From the NCBI RefSeq assembly GCF_017168145.1, contig NZ_JADQTL010000009.1:496001-560000 (forward strand): DNA of 64,000 bases. The letters run 5' to 3'. Position numbers and translations under genes: made by a program. Positions 36,163 to 44,885 of this stretch are shown one piece after another. The number at the start of each line of letters is the position of its first letter. Positions within the stretch are counted from its first letter, which is position 1. This DNA is from Anaerovorax sp. IOR16 (GTDB lineage Bacteria; Bacillota; Clostridia; Peptostreptococcales; Anaerovoracaceae). The notes under the pieces are model-generated. The model ran no database searches. It saw only the letters and a list, made by a program, of their open reading frames with translations, and was not told the DNA's origin.

Positions 36163-36798
36163 ATGAGAAAAATTTATGGATACATGCGTAATGGCGCTAA
36201 TGAATCTAAAAAAACAAAAGATCAAACTATTCGAAAATTAAATGAAATGGGAGTAGATTCTCAGAACATTTTTATAGAGAACCCACGTGGCAACAATAAA
36301 AAAAGCGAATTGGAGCGTCTTTTTGCAGAAATAAAATCCGGAGACACTCTCATTTGTACGGATATGCTTCAGATTGCAAAAAGTACCCGACAATTTAGTG
36401 ACTTAGTAGAGTTCGCAAAAGAACAAAAATTGAAATTAATCGTTGGAGACTTTGTCTTAGATTGCAGCAAAGAGATAGATTCCTTTACAGAGGGCATGCT
36501 CAAGATGGCCGATGTCTTTAAAGAAATTGAACACAATATGATAAGTCAAAGAGTAAAAAGCGGTTTGGCGAAGGCAAAAGATAAAGGAAAAATGATAGGG
36601 AGACCATCCCTAAAATTGGAGAACATACCGAAAAAGGTAATTGAAAATTATGACCTATTGGAAAAAGGTGCAATCAATAAAACGGATTATGCAAAAATAT
36701 GTTACATCAGTAGACCTACACTAGATAAATATTTGGCATTAATGAGAAGCAGCAAATATTTAAATCAAGAACGTGATGAAGATGAAAAAAAGAAGTAG
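36163..36798 (+). CDS. serine-recombinase homologue lacking the catalytic serine
   Basis: A 211-residue protein with the resolvase/invertase layout: N-terminal catalytic-like domain (about 1-110), long helix (about 115-140) and C-terminal helix-turn-helix ('NKTDYAKICYISRPTLDKYL'). The N-terminus reads 'YGYMRNGANESKK' where active enzymes have Y.RVS; the catalytic Ser position is Gly11. The 'DRLGRS' active-site segment is 'DMLQIAKS'. It is therefore probably catalytically dead or altered and may have become a DNA-binding regulator. It has its own good promoter; the downstream neighbour is the broken nhaC. Confidence 0.75.
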   Translation: MRKIYGYMRNGANESKKTKDQTIRKLNEMGVDSQNIFIENPRGNNKKSELERLFAEIKSGDTLICTDMLQIAKSTRQFSDLVEFAKEQKLKLIVGDFVLDCSKEIDSFTEGMLKMADVFKEIEHNMISQRVKSGLAKAKDKGKMIGRPSLKLENIPKKVIENYDLLEKGAINKTDYAKICYISRPTLDKYLALMRSSKYLNQERDEDEKKK

Positions 36799-36908
36799 TG
36801 AATGGGTAAGAAATTTAGTTTGATATAAACGCTCAGGCGCGGTTATATAGTGGCTAGTCTGTCACGCAATAATATTTTTAGCTATGTGTTAGTACGGAGG
36901 TATGAACT

Positions 36909-38322
36909 ATGGAAAAAACCAGATTGCCTAAGTTATGGGAAGCGTTGATTCCCGTTGTATTTATGATGGTATTAATCATCGTATGTACTGTGTATTGGAA
37001 AATTGAACCCCATGTCCCACTGGTATTGTCTTGCATTGTAACTGCATTTATGGCATGGAGATGTGGTTATAAATGGGATGCCATTATTTCAGGAGTATTG
37101 GACAGCATTGGAAGAGCAACGGAAGCCTTATTAATTGTAATGGTTGTAGGGTATGCTCATTGGTACATGGGTATGGTCGGGAACCATACCTGCAATGGTG
37201 TATTATGGATTGGATTTGATTTCACCAGGTGCTTTTCTTGTTGTCGGTACAATTCTTACTGCGATTGTAGGTCTTGCAACCGGTTCTTCTTGGACCGCTT
37301 CCGGTACTGTAGGTGTTGCGTTAATGGGCATTGCAATGGGCCTTGGAATCAATCCTGCTCTAGCAGCCGGTATGGTAATTTCAGGAGCTTATACCGGAGA
37401 TAAGTTATCCCCGTTATCTGACAGTACGAATGTTGCGGCAGCTGGTGCAGAAACACCGCTTTATGATCACGTTCGGGCTATGATGACAACGACCATCCCA
37501 AGTTTTTGTATGGCGCTTGTCATTTATGGGATTGTTGGAATGAAGGTTGTAAATGTTGATGGTTATGATGCAACAACAGCTATTGAGATTCAAAATGCCA
37601 TTGCAGATAATTTTTATCTGTCACCTTGGATCATGCTTCCGGTGGTTGTAGTCGTTATCGGTGCGGTTAAAAAAATACCGGCAATTCCTTCACTTTTACT
37701 TGCAGCAACTTGCGGATGCATTATTGCGATGATAGCACAGGGGGCATCCATTGCAGATTGCTTAGGTGCACTCCATTATGGATATGAAGCAGAAACAGGC
37801 AATGCCATTGCAGATAAGTTGTTAAATCGTGGCGGCTTAAATTCTATGATGTGGACGATTTCACTCATTATGTTCGCTCTTGCATTCGGAGGAATCCTAG
37901 AAAAATGTGGGTTTGTTGAAGTACTTCTTGGTGGCATGGTGAAAAGAGTAAAAAGCGTTGGCGGACTTGTGGTTTCCACTATTATAACGGGTATTGTCTG
38001 CGATGTCGTATTAACAGACCAATACTTAGCTATTTTAGTACCTGGAAGAATGTTTTCAAGAATATATGATGAAAAAGGCTTAAGCAGAAGCTTTTTATCC
38101 AGAACAACGGAGGACGGAGCAACTTTATGGTCTCCAATGATACCGTGGAATGGATGTGGTGCATACCAATCAGCAACCCTTGGTGTTGCAAATTGGGACT
38201 TCGCTCCTTATGCTTTTATGAATTTAATCAATCCAGTTTATGCAATCATCATTTCTTATCTTGGAATTGGGGTAAAATATGCCGATGAAAGCAAAAACCC
38301 TAGAAATAAAAAGGCAGCATAA
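36909..38322 (+). pseudogene. nhaC: Na+/H+ antiporter NhaC family, frameshifted
   Basis: Residues 1-81 from ATG 36909 ('ALIPVVFMMVLIIVCTVYWK...EALLIVMVVG') and the +1 frame from 37153 ('MLIGTWVWSGTIPAMVYYGLDLISPGAFL...') together make one continuous, about 470-residue NhaC protein with the expected membrane helices. The junction GTAGGG-T-ATGCTC (about 37146-37158) carries one extra base (T37152 or a G of the preceding run). Removing it restores 'VVGMLIGTW'. There is no slippery sequence, so this is an inactivating indel or an assembly error. The SD CGGAGG before the ATG is intact. Confidence 0.8.
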
Positions 38323-38351
38323 TCAGAGTTTATAAGAAGGATGGAATAGGA

Positions 38352-38768
38352 ATGAGCAAAGTGAAAGCATTAAGTGATAGAAAGCAGAGAAAATCAACAA
38401 AGATTCTGACTGGAATCATCGGAACTATTTTACTTGTACTTGGAGCATATTTAGTATCGATTTACAGCTTACTATGTGGTGCATTATTGTTATTCGCATC
38501 TCTTCTTAAAAAATATACGATTGTAGAAGAGCAAGGCATTGTTATAACTTATAATGCAAGAATTTATCAGTATCATGAAACATGGAGCTTTTCGGAAATA
38601 ACGGAAATGCATATTGAAAAAGTTTCTGACCCTGCTTATACGGTATTGCATTTTACAAAGGATGTTCTATCAAAACGGCTCATTTTTAAAACAGACGATG
38701 CAAATGACGTGATTAAATTAGCATTAAAGCAAAATCCTAAAATCCATTTTGGTGAAGTAGAAGCATAA
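38352..38768 (+). CDS. membrane protein with PH-like domain
   Basis: A 138-residue protein: basic N-terminus, two adjacent membrane helices (about 19-52, 'ILTGIIGTILLVLGAYLVSIYSLLCGALLLFASLL') and a C-terminal beta-rich part ('GIVITYNARIYQYHETWSFSEITEMHIEK...') that looks like a bacterial PH-type domain. Function unknown. It lies 29 bases after the nhaC locus and may be co-transcribed with it. Confidence 0.6.
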   Translation: MSKVKALSDRKQRKSTKILTGIIGTILLVLGAYLVSIYSLLCGALLLFASLLKKYTIVEEQGIVITYNARIYQYHETWSFSEITEMHIEKVSDPAYTVLHFTKDVLSKRLIFKTDDANDVIKLALKQNPKIHFGEVEA

Positions 38769-38821
38769 TTGCATTTTCTCTGATTCATCCCGGAGATGAG
38801 GTTATTGTTCCGGAAAAATAA
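38768..38821 (+). pseudogene. possible fragment of a PLP aminotransferase gene
   Basis: The frame directly after the preceding stop reads 'IAFSLIHPGDEVIVPEK' and then stops. 'l..l..PGDEVlvP.P' is a strong signature of class I aminotransferases, just upstream of the NPxNP region. No other part of such a gene is visible, so this would be a deletion remnant. Confidence 0.4.
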
Positions 38822-38845
38822 CTATAAAGTAATTAAAAAACAATA

Positions 38846-38893
38846 AACGGCAGTGTTGGTGCTTGAAAACTTCAAGTTACCGACGCTGCCGTT
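38846..38893. terminator. long hairpin terminator between convergent genes
   Basis: AACGGCAG (38846-38853) and CTGCCGTT (38886-38893) with a largely paired interior (CTTGAA/TTCAAG). The minus side is followed by T-rich sequence, so it also fits the convergent gene's read-through from the other side. Confidence 0.75.
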
Positions 38894-38916
38894 ATGTTTC
38901 TATGTCGTTCCTAATA

Positions 38917-39576
38917 CTAGAGGGTCTTTTTTTGGTGATAGCCCATCCATACAATCCAGACATAAGCACAAGTTTTTGGAATCATAAGCATGCCAATGGG
39001 TGGAAATATGTTAGAGAATAACACCACAGGGATATAGAATGCAAAGCTGAATACAATTGCCAGCCACATAAAGCGTAATTCTTTGTTTTTTGATTTTTTA
39101 CTCTGCTGATAATATAAAATAAGAATGATACATCCCAAAACAGTAAAGGGAATATTACGGTAAATGCTCCATATAAGTGGTGAATTTAAACTAAACCACT
39201 GATTTTGTGGCGCAAAGCAGAGTGCAATTCGCAGAACGGCTAACAAATAAATAAAAAAGGTTAGTTGTTTCTGCCCTGAAATTTTATGGTTCATTCTCCA
39301 TATATGATACAGCATTATATAAAAAATGGTCATGGTAATGGACGTAACAAATTGTCCAAATCCCAGAATGGAAGCATTCGATTCCATTCCCGTAGTCCAC
39401 ATGGCATAAATACGGGGTACTAAATGAAACGCATCGCCGACCCCAAGAACGATAGCCATATAGCCAAATAAACGATATTGTGTTGTGTTTTTTGCATCCA
39501 AACTCATTTTAAGTCCAAGTGTAATAACTGTGATTAAATATAGGATATCAAATGTAGTTTCAAAAATTTTAGTCAT
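38917..39576 (-). CDS. six-helix membrane protein under TetR control
   Basis: A 219-residue protein with six to seven predicted helices (for example 'FDILYLITVITLGLKMSL', 'FVTSITMTIFYIMLYHIW', 'WSIYRNIPFTVLGCIILILYY'). No family recognised with confidence. The promoter region contains the palindrome ATGAACGATGTTCAT. The same palindrome stands before the neighbouring TetR gene, so the protein is very likely its regulated output. Confidence 0.65.
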   Translation of the reverse strand: MTKIFETTFDILYLITVITLGLKMSLDAKNTTQYRLFGYMAIVLGVGDAFHLVPRIYAMWTTGMESNASILGFGQFVTSITMTIFYIMLYHIWRMNHKISGQKQLTFFIYLLAVLRIALCFAPQNQWFSLNSPLIWSIYRNIPFTVLGCIILILYYQQSKKSKNKELRFMWLAIVFSFAFYIPVVLFSNIFPPIGMLMIPKTCAYVWIVWMGYHQKKTL

Positions 39577-39589
39577 AATATGCCTCCAT

Positions 39590-39606
39590 CATGAACGATG
39601 TTCATG
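39590..39606. promoter_or_regulatory. TetR-type operator, site 1
   Basis: CATGAACGATGTTCATG, a 17-base near-perfect palindrome, 14 bases upstream of the membrane-protein start. It matches site 2 at 40256 in every position but the central base and one edge. Confidence 0.75.
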
Positions 39607-39674
39607 TTTCTTTAAAAAAAACTTAAAAAAAGTATCTAGTTTTTTTTCAATTTGTTTTTTATTTATTCTAGTTG

Positions 39675-40235
39675 TTAATATAGTAAGCGGATAATCATTT
39701 CCTTAAGAAAAATAGAATTATTTTCTCCTTGTTTTAATGAGGAAATCATGCTTTTAAATACAAGATCAATAAATGCATCCCTTGTAAAAGAATCATTCCA
39801 AATTGACGGGGGTATCTGCTGATCCTGTTGTAGTGCACATGAAAGCTCATTTTTTATATATTGAAAATATATTTTTTCAATTGACTTGCCTTTTTCTTTT
39901 TCAGCATGATCAAACTGCATAATTTGTTGTAGAAATTCTGCTTTGAATTCTTTAAGTCGCAAATAAAGGTTCTGATAAATCTGTTCAAAATAATCTGGAA
40001 ACCCAATTTTTTGGGTATTCTTAAATAAGGTTTCATTAATAATCGAACTCCAAAAATCTTCGATTAGAGCAAATATCAAATCAGATTTTGAAGGAAAATA
40101 ATTGTATACAGCACCAATAGAAATATTACAAGCTAAAGCAACGCGGCGAATGTTCAGATGGTTCAGTCCTTCGCTGTAAGTGATATCCTTTGCTGCTTTA
40201 AGTAAGGTTTGTTTTGAGGTAACTGTATGATTCAT
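39675..40235 (-). CDS. TetR-family repressor
   Basis: A 186-residue regulator. The N-terminal helix-turn-helix is typical ('LLKAAKDITYSEGLNHLNIRRVALACNISIGAVYNYFPSKSDLIFALIEDF', about 10-62). The C-terminal ligand-binding helical domain is divergent. It lies 98 bases upstream of the membrane protein on the same strand. Each gene has its own copy of the ATGAACNATGTTCAT palindrome in its promoter region, indicating autoregulation plus control of the partner. Confidence 0.85.
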   Translation of the reverse strand: MNHTVTSKQTLLKAAKDITYSEGLNHLNIRRVALACNISIGAVYNYFPSKSDLIFALIEDFWSSIINETLFKNTQKIGFPDYFEQIYQNLYLRLKEFKAEFLQQIMQFDHAEKEKGKSIEKIYFQYIKNELSCALQQDQQIPPSIWNDSFTRDAFIDLVFKSMISSLKQGENNSIFLKEMIIRLLY

Positions 40236-40254
40236 AATTAATATCTCCTTTCAA

Positions 40255-40271
40255 TATGAACAATGTTCATG
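40255..40271. promoter_or_regulatory. TetR-type operator, site 2
   Basis: ATGAACAATGTTCAT (40256-40270), 20 bases upstream of the TetR start, same consensus as site 1. Confidence 0.75.
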
Positions 40272-40317
40272 TTAATAGATATATATTCATTTGTCAAGCA
40301 ATTTACTAATGATTTTT

Positions 40318-41733
40318 TCAAAGAATGCTTAATAAACGATGTACATGCTCCATCACTTTATAATCAATACAAGAATAATTAATTACAAGTTTATGCTGTA
40401 GATTATTTAGTTGTAAATCTTTTTTACATCCATAATAATAATCAGATAAACAGGATATGTTGATACCATTATTATGAGCTTGTTGGATGAGTTCTTCATC
40501 TGACATATTCGTATTTACATCCAAAATAAAGTGGAGTCCAGAATTTTCTTCCATTACGGTGACCTTTTTATTGAAAGGACTCTTTTTTATTTTTTCAAGT
40601 AAACAATCCCTTTGTGATTTATAAAAATTTCGCATACGATTAATATGTCGCTCAAAATAGCCTTTCTCGATAAAGCTTGCTAATGTATATTGCTCAAAGC
40701 TGGAGACTGTACATGAATAAAATCCCATTTCTTCTCGAAATTTCTCCATTAAATGAAACGGTAAAACCATATAACTGATACGAATGGTTGGTGCTATGGT
40801 TTTTGAAAAGGTATTTATATAAATTACTTTTTCATTTGTGTCAATGCTTTGCAGTGTTTGAATTGGCTTACCATGAAAACGAAATTCACTGTCATAATCA
40901 TCTTCAATAATATAACGATTGCCATCCTGATTCGCCCAATTTAATATTTCTTGTCTTCGTTTCATTGGTGTGATAATTCCTGTGGGAAAATGATGAGAGG
41001 GTGAAATGTGTATCACATTTGCTTTACTTTGTTTTAGTTCCTGAACGGACAAGCCATATGAATCTAGATGAATCGATTCAAATGAAACATCATTTGCAGC
41101 ATAGATTTTTGAAATTTTAGAGTATCCCGGATTTTCTAATGCATAGACATGTTCTCTACCTAATAGTTGAATTAGCAGATGATATAAATATTCCGTTCCG
41201 GCACCAACAAGGATTTGATCTGGTAAAACATGCATTCCTCGAAAATGGTAGAGATGATCCGCAATGGCAGTCCTTAACTGCTCTGCCCCATTAAAAGGCA
41301 TTGGTTGTAACAATTGACTGCCTCTTTCACTCAGCACTTCACGCATAAGCTTTGACCATACAGAGAAAGGAAATTTTTCTGCAGGGACCGCATTGCTCTT
41401 AAAGTCGATTGTGAATTCATCTTTTTTTCGTTCAAGTGGATGTATATGGTTTTTTATTTGTGATTTTAATGGTTTTTGTAATGGAGTTTTTTGTAACTCA
41501 CATGCATAATAACCTTTTTTCTCAATGGAATAAATATAGCCTTCCGACAGCAACTGGGTGTAAGCATTCTCAACGGTGATAATGCTTATTTTTAAATGCA
41601 GTGCAAGTGAACGTTTGGATGGCAGCTTTTCATTTGCTGTTATTTTCCCATCTAAAATATCATTTTTTATGTTTGTGTAAAGAAGTTCATATAAAGTTGA
41701 TTTTTCTTTATTATGAAGATTATATGTAAGCAC
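40318..41733 (-). CDS. pdxR: MocR-type regulator PdxR
   Basis: A 471-residue fusion. The GntR winged helix (about 1-75, 'LYELLYTNIKNDILDGKITANEKLPSKRSLALHLKISIITVENAYTQLLSEGYI') leads to a fold-type I aminotransferase-like domain with 'IIEDDYDSEFRF' and the PLP lysine in 'NTFSKTIAPTIRISYMVLP'. PdxR senses PLP and activates pdxST. The GTG 41733 has AGGAGA 8 bases upstream. It diverges from pdxST, with a perfect 10-bp inverted repeat between them. Confidence 0.88.
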   Translation of the reverse strand: MLTYNLHNKEKSTLYELLYTNIKNDILDGKITANEKLPSKRSLALHLKISIITVENAYTQLLSEGYIYSIEKKGYYACELQKTPLQKPLKSQIKNHIHPLERKKDEFTIDFKSNAVPAEKFPFSVWSKLMREVLSERGSQLLQPMPFNGAEQLRTAIADHLYHFRGMHVLPDQILVGAGTEYLYHLLIQLLGREHVYALENPGYSKISKIYAANDVSFESIHLDSYGLSVQELKQSKANVIHISPSHHFPTGIITPMKRRQEILNWANQDGNRYIIEDDYDSEFRFHGKPIQTLQSIDTNEKVIYINTFSKTIAPTIRISYMVLPFHLMEKFREEMGFYSCTVSSFEQYTLASFIEKGYFERHINRMRNFYKSQRDCLLEKIKKSPFNKKVTVMEENSGLHFILDVNTNMSDEELIQQAHNNGINISCLSDYYYGCKKDLQLNNLQHKLVINYSCIDYKVMEHVHRLLSIL

Positions 41734-41767
41734 TTTTGTATCTCCTATTAAACTGACATTAAAAAAA

Positions 41768-41811
41768 ATAATCAAAATGGATATATCAATAATATCACTT
41801 TTGATTATAAT
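41768..41811. promoter_or_regulatory. PdxR operator and pdxST promoter
   Basis: ATAATCAAAA (41768-41777) and TTTTGATTAT (41799-41808) are perfectly inverted with a 21-base spacer. The right arm overlaps a TATAAT (41806-41811). No -35 hexamer is visible at the right distance, as expected for an activator-dependent promoter. Confidence 0.65.
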
Positions 41812-41849
41812 GGAGTTAAAATCAATTGTAAATAAGGAGATGTATAAAA

Positions 41850-42725
41850 ATGAGAAATGACAGATTAGAATTAAATAAGAATCTTGCGCAAATGCTTAAG
41901 GGTGGAGTAATCATGGATGTAACAACTCCGGAGCAAGCTAAAATTGCCGAAGCAGCTGGCGCTTGTGCAGTAATGGCGTTGGAACGCATTCCTGCTGATA
42001 TTCGCGCTGCGGGAGGTGTTTCTCGTATGAGTGATCCTAAAATGATTAAAGGCATTCAAAAGGCAGTTTCGATTCCGGTAATGGCAAAATGCCGTATTGG
42101 TCATTTTGCAGAGGCACAAATTTTAGAAGCCATCGAAATTGATTATATTGACGAAAGTGAAGTATTATCCCCAGCTGATCAAATTTATCATATTGATAAA
42201 ACAAAGTTTCATGTACCGTTTGTATGTGGTGCGAAAGATCTTGGAGAAGCACTTAGAAGAATCAATGAAGGTGCTGCTATGATTAGAACCAAAGGTGAGC
42301 CGGGTACCGGTGATGTGGTTCAGGCTGTACGTCATATGCGTATGATGCAAAGTGAAATAAGAAGATTGACTTCTATGAGCAAAGATGAGTTGTATGATGC
42401 GGCGAAGCAGCTGCAGGTTCCTTATGAATTGGTTGTATTTGTTCACGAAAATGGAAAGCTTCCGGTTGTGAACTTTGCAGCTGGAGGGGTTGCAACTCCT
42501 GCAGATGCAGCTCTGATGATGCAGCTTGGTGCAGAAGGTGTGTTTGTTGGATCTGGTATTTTTAAATCTGGAAACCCTGAAAAACGTGCAGCTGCCATCG
42601 TAAAAGCAGTAACCAATTTCCAAGATTCCAAAATGCTTGCTGAATTATCTGAGGATTTAGGTGAAGCTATGGTTGGCATCAATGAACAGGAAATAGAGTT
42701 GTTGATGGCAGAAAGAGGGAAATAA
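41850..42725 (+). CDS. pdxS: pyridoxal 5'-phosphate synthase subunit PdxS
   Basis: A 291-residue (beta/alpha)8 synthase, very strongly conserved: '[52 protein letters not shown]', the Schiff-base lysines in 'MAKCRIGHF' and '[11 protein letters not shown]'. It condenses ribose 5-phosphate, glyceraldehyde 3-phosphate and ammonia to PLP. Ammonia comes from PdxT, encoded 1 base downstream. AAGGAGAT precedes the ATG. Confidence 0.97.
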   Translation: MRNDRLELNKNLAQMLKGGVIMDVTTPEQAKIAEAAGACAVMALERIPADIRAAGGVSRMSDPKMIKGIQKAVSIPVMAKCRIGHFAEAQILEAIEIDYIDESEVLSPADQIYHIDKTKFHVPFVCGAKDLGEALRRINEGAAMIRTKGEPGTGDVVQAVRHMRMMQSEIRRLTSMSKDELYDAAKQLQVPYELVVFVHENGKLPVVNFAAGGVATPADAALMMQLGAEGVFVGSGIFKSGNPEKRAAAIVKAVTNFQDSKMLAELSEDLGEAMVGINEQEIELLMAERGK

Positions 42726-42726
42726 T

Positions 42727-43299
42727 ATGAAAGTCGGGATTCTTGCACTTCAAGGAGCGTTTATTGAGCATGAAAAAATCCTTGAGAAAGTTGGAGTAGA
42801 CATCTTTGAAATCAGACAAAAGGAGGATATCAAGGATTCCTTTGATGGATTAATCCTTCCGGGAGGAGAAAGTACGGTGATGGGTAAATTGCTGCATGAT
42901 TTGGAACTATTCAATCCCCTGCAAGCAATGATTTTCGAAGGTATCCCTGTTTTTGGGACATGTGCAGGACTTTTGCTGCTTGCAAAAGAAATCATTAATG
43001 ATAATCGACTGCATTTTGCTGCTATGGATATTTCTGCAAAAAGAAATGCTTATGGAAGGCAGCTGGGCAGTTTTTATACGGAAGAAGAGTTTAAAGGAAT
43101 CGGAAAGATCCCTATGACGTTTATACGAGCACCCTATATTGAATCGGTTCAGTCTGATACAGAAGTTCTTGCGGTGGTAGACAACCAAATTGTTGCTGCA
43201 AAGCAAAAAAATAAACTAGTCACATCCTTTCATCCGGAATTAAATCAAGATACCGCTGTTCATGAATATTTTATAAAGATGATTGAAGGAAAAAACTGA
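42727..43299 (+). CDS. pdxT: PLP synthase glutaminase subunit PdxT
   Basis: A 190-residue class I glutamine amidotransferase: 'GVLALQGAF'-like start, '[15 protein letters not shown]' (oxyanion strand), nucleophile Cys in '[11 protein letters not shown]' (about residue 79), and C-terminal 'TSFHPEL' with the catalytic His-Glu pair. It hydrolyses glutamine and passes ammonia to PdxS in the 12+12 complex. Only one base separates it from pdxS. Confidence 0.97.
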   Translation: MKVGILALQGAFIEHEKILEKVGVDIFEIRQKEDIKDSFDGLILPGGESTVMGKLLHDLELFNPLQAMIFEGIPVFGTCAGLLLLAKEIINDNRLHFAAMDISAKRNAYGRQLGSFYTEEEFKGIGKIPMTFIRAPYIESVQSDTEVLAVVDNQIVAAKQKNKLVTSFHPELNQDTAVHEYFIKMIEGKN

Positions 43300-43327
43300 G
43301 GGTAAAATACAATTCTTCTTAAAAAGG

Positions 43328-43368
43328 GAAAATCCCACTTCGAAACTATGGTTCTAAGTGGGATTTTC
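43328..43368. terminator. bidirectional terminator after pdxST
   Basis: GAAAATCCCACTT (43328-43340) and AAGTGGGATTTTC (43356-43368), a perfect 13-bp stem. Its right arm touches the stop codon of the convergent XRE gene. Confidence 0.85.
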
Positions 43369-43694
43369 TACTTGTTTACTGCTAAAATAAAGGTTTTTAA
43401 AAGATCTTCGGCGTAAGGGAGATACTTTGGATTAAGATTGGAAAGCATCTCGTGAAATACGTTTAAATCATTTTTTTCCTGTTTGCCAAGTACGATGTAA
43501 TCAGCTGAAGCACTTAAGGCATTGCATATCTTATAAAGGGTTGTGGTTGACATGCCTCTTCTGCCGAGTTCAATTTGGGCAAGAAATTGCGGAGATACAT
43601 CAATACATTCTGCAAGTTTTTCACGGCTTAATTTTAGTTCTTCTCTTTTGATGCGGATACGTGATCCAATTTGCATGTTTAAATCTTTTTTCAT
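43368..43694 (-). CDS. XRE-family regulator
   Basis: A 108-residue protein with an N-terminal Cro/CI helix-turn-helix (about 8-65, 'IGSRIRIKREELKLSREKLAECIDVSPQFLAQIELGRRGMSTTTLYKICNALSASADYIVLG') and a short helical tail. Targets unknown. Its coding end overlaps the shared terminator stem. Confidence 0.8.
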   Translation of the reverse strand: MKKDLNMQIGSRIRIKREELKLSREKLAECIDVSPQFLAQIELGRRGMSTTTLYKICNALSASADYIVLGKQEKNDLNVFHEMLSNLNPKYLPYAEDLLKTFILAVNK

Positions 43695-43892
43695 CTTAGC
43701 ACCTCTTTAAAACTATCGTATAGGAAGCTGTTAGCTATAAAAACAAGCTATAAGATATTGATTTTATGAATCTAATAGCTTATACTAGAGATTATTAATA
43801 TATACAAAAATAAATAGATTATGCATAAATATTAAAAAATAACTAGTTCTATATTTTTTAGAGCTGAACGAATAAATAAACTCATATCTTAG

Positions 43893-43915
43893 TTCGGTAA
43901 AACCGAATTTTTTTT
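43893..43915 (+). terminator. leader terminator/attenuator upstream of the diguanylate cyclase
   Basis: TTCGGT (43893-43898) and ACCGAA (43902-43907) with a three-base loop, followed by eight T. Upstream CTGAAC (43864-43869) can pair with GTTCGG (43892-43897), a mutually exclusive antiterminator. No upstream plus-strand gene needs terminating here. Confidence 0.5.
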
Positions 43916-43942
43916 ATATAACGATAAGGGAAGGAGGGAGCT

Positions 43943-44800
43943 ATGAAAAACCATAGGAAAGAGTTAATGCAGTTGAAAACGATAAATAAACTGTTTGAGT
44001 GCATACGCTTGGTTGATATTGAAAGCGAAACTCTCTATGCAGAATATCAAATTCGAAAATCTCTAAATCCTATTCCTACTTTTGATTTTCAGATACGTCA
44101 GGAGCTCTACCATAAGTGTATGGCATCGGATACGACTATGTATTGGATGGAACAGGAGGGACGACTTCTGCTGCTCTTTACTATGCTTCCTGTCGAGATC
44201 GGGAAAAGAAAGCTTATTATGGAATGTATCGCGAATGTAACCGGGAAAATAGATATCAATCGTTTGATTGGGAAAAGTTCAGCTTTGCTGGAAAATGCAT
44301 ATCGACTGTCAGTTACGGATGAATTAACCGGCTTATATAACCGAAGGTACATCAATCAAATGCTGCCACATGTAATAAAGAATTGTGCAAAGCATGAAAT
44401 TCCACTTTCTGTACTTTTTACCGATTTGGACTATTTTAAAAAGACAAATGATTCCTATGGTCATGTTGCTGGAGATTACCTTTTATATGAGTTTGCTATG
44501 GAGTTAAAAAAAGACATTAAAAAAAGTACGGATTGGGCAGCAAGGTATGGTGGAGATGAATTTTTGTTATGCCTTGTTGGTACAGACAATCAGACAGCAA
44601 AGAAAAGAGCAGAAGAAATTCGGAAAGCAATTGAAGACAAAACCTTTCGATATCATGAACATGAGATTAAAACGACTTGCAGTTTCGGGATTTATACAAT
44701 AGAAAATTTTACTCCTTTACCTACCTGTGACTCCATTTTCAGAGAAATTGATAAGAAATTATATGAAGCAAAAAGAGAAGGAAGAAATACGGTCAGATAG
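43943..44800 (+). CDS. GGDEF diguanylate cyclase
   Basis: A 285-residue cytoplasmic protein. The N-terminal region (1-115) is of unrecognised, PAS-like type. The GGDEF domain shows 'DELTGLYNRRYINQM', 'LFTDLDYFKKTNDSYGHVAGD' and the intact RYGGDEF (203-207). The product-inhibition I-site position reads KSTD rather than RxxD, so feedback inhibition by cyclic di-GMP may be missing. The SD AAGGAGGG is strong. A terminator-like hairpin in the leader suggests conditional expression. Confidence 0.88.
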   Translation: MKNHRKELMQLKTINKLFECIRLVDIESETLYAEYQIRKSLNPIPTFDFQIRQELYHKCMASDTTMYWMEQEGRLLLLFTMLPVEIGKRKLIMECIANVTGKIDINRLIGKSSALLENAYRLSVTDELTGLYNRRYINQMLPHVIKNCAKHEIPLSVLFTDLDYFKKTNDSYGHVAGDYLLYEFAMELKKDIKKSTDWAARYGGDEFLLCLVGTDNQTAKKRAEEIRKAIEDKTFRYHEHEIKTTCSFGIYTIENFTPLPTCDSIFREIDKKLYEAKREGRNTVR

Positions 44801-44885
44801 AAACATAATGGTATTTTTTAACATTTACAAATGACGTATTTTATGTTCTTATAAATAGGTAGGAAAAAATAAAGGGGAAAGTGAT

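Noticed and set aside
43695-43942. possible cyclic-di-GMP riboswitch before the GGDEF gene
   Set aside because: The conserved GEMM core is not present; only a plain terminator/antiterminator pair is seen.
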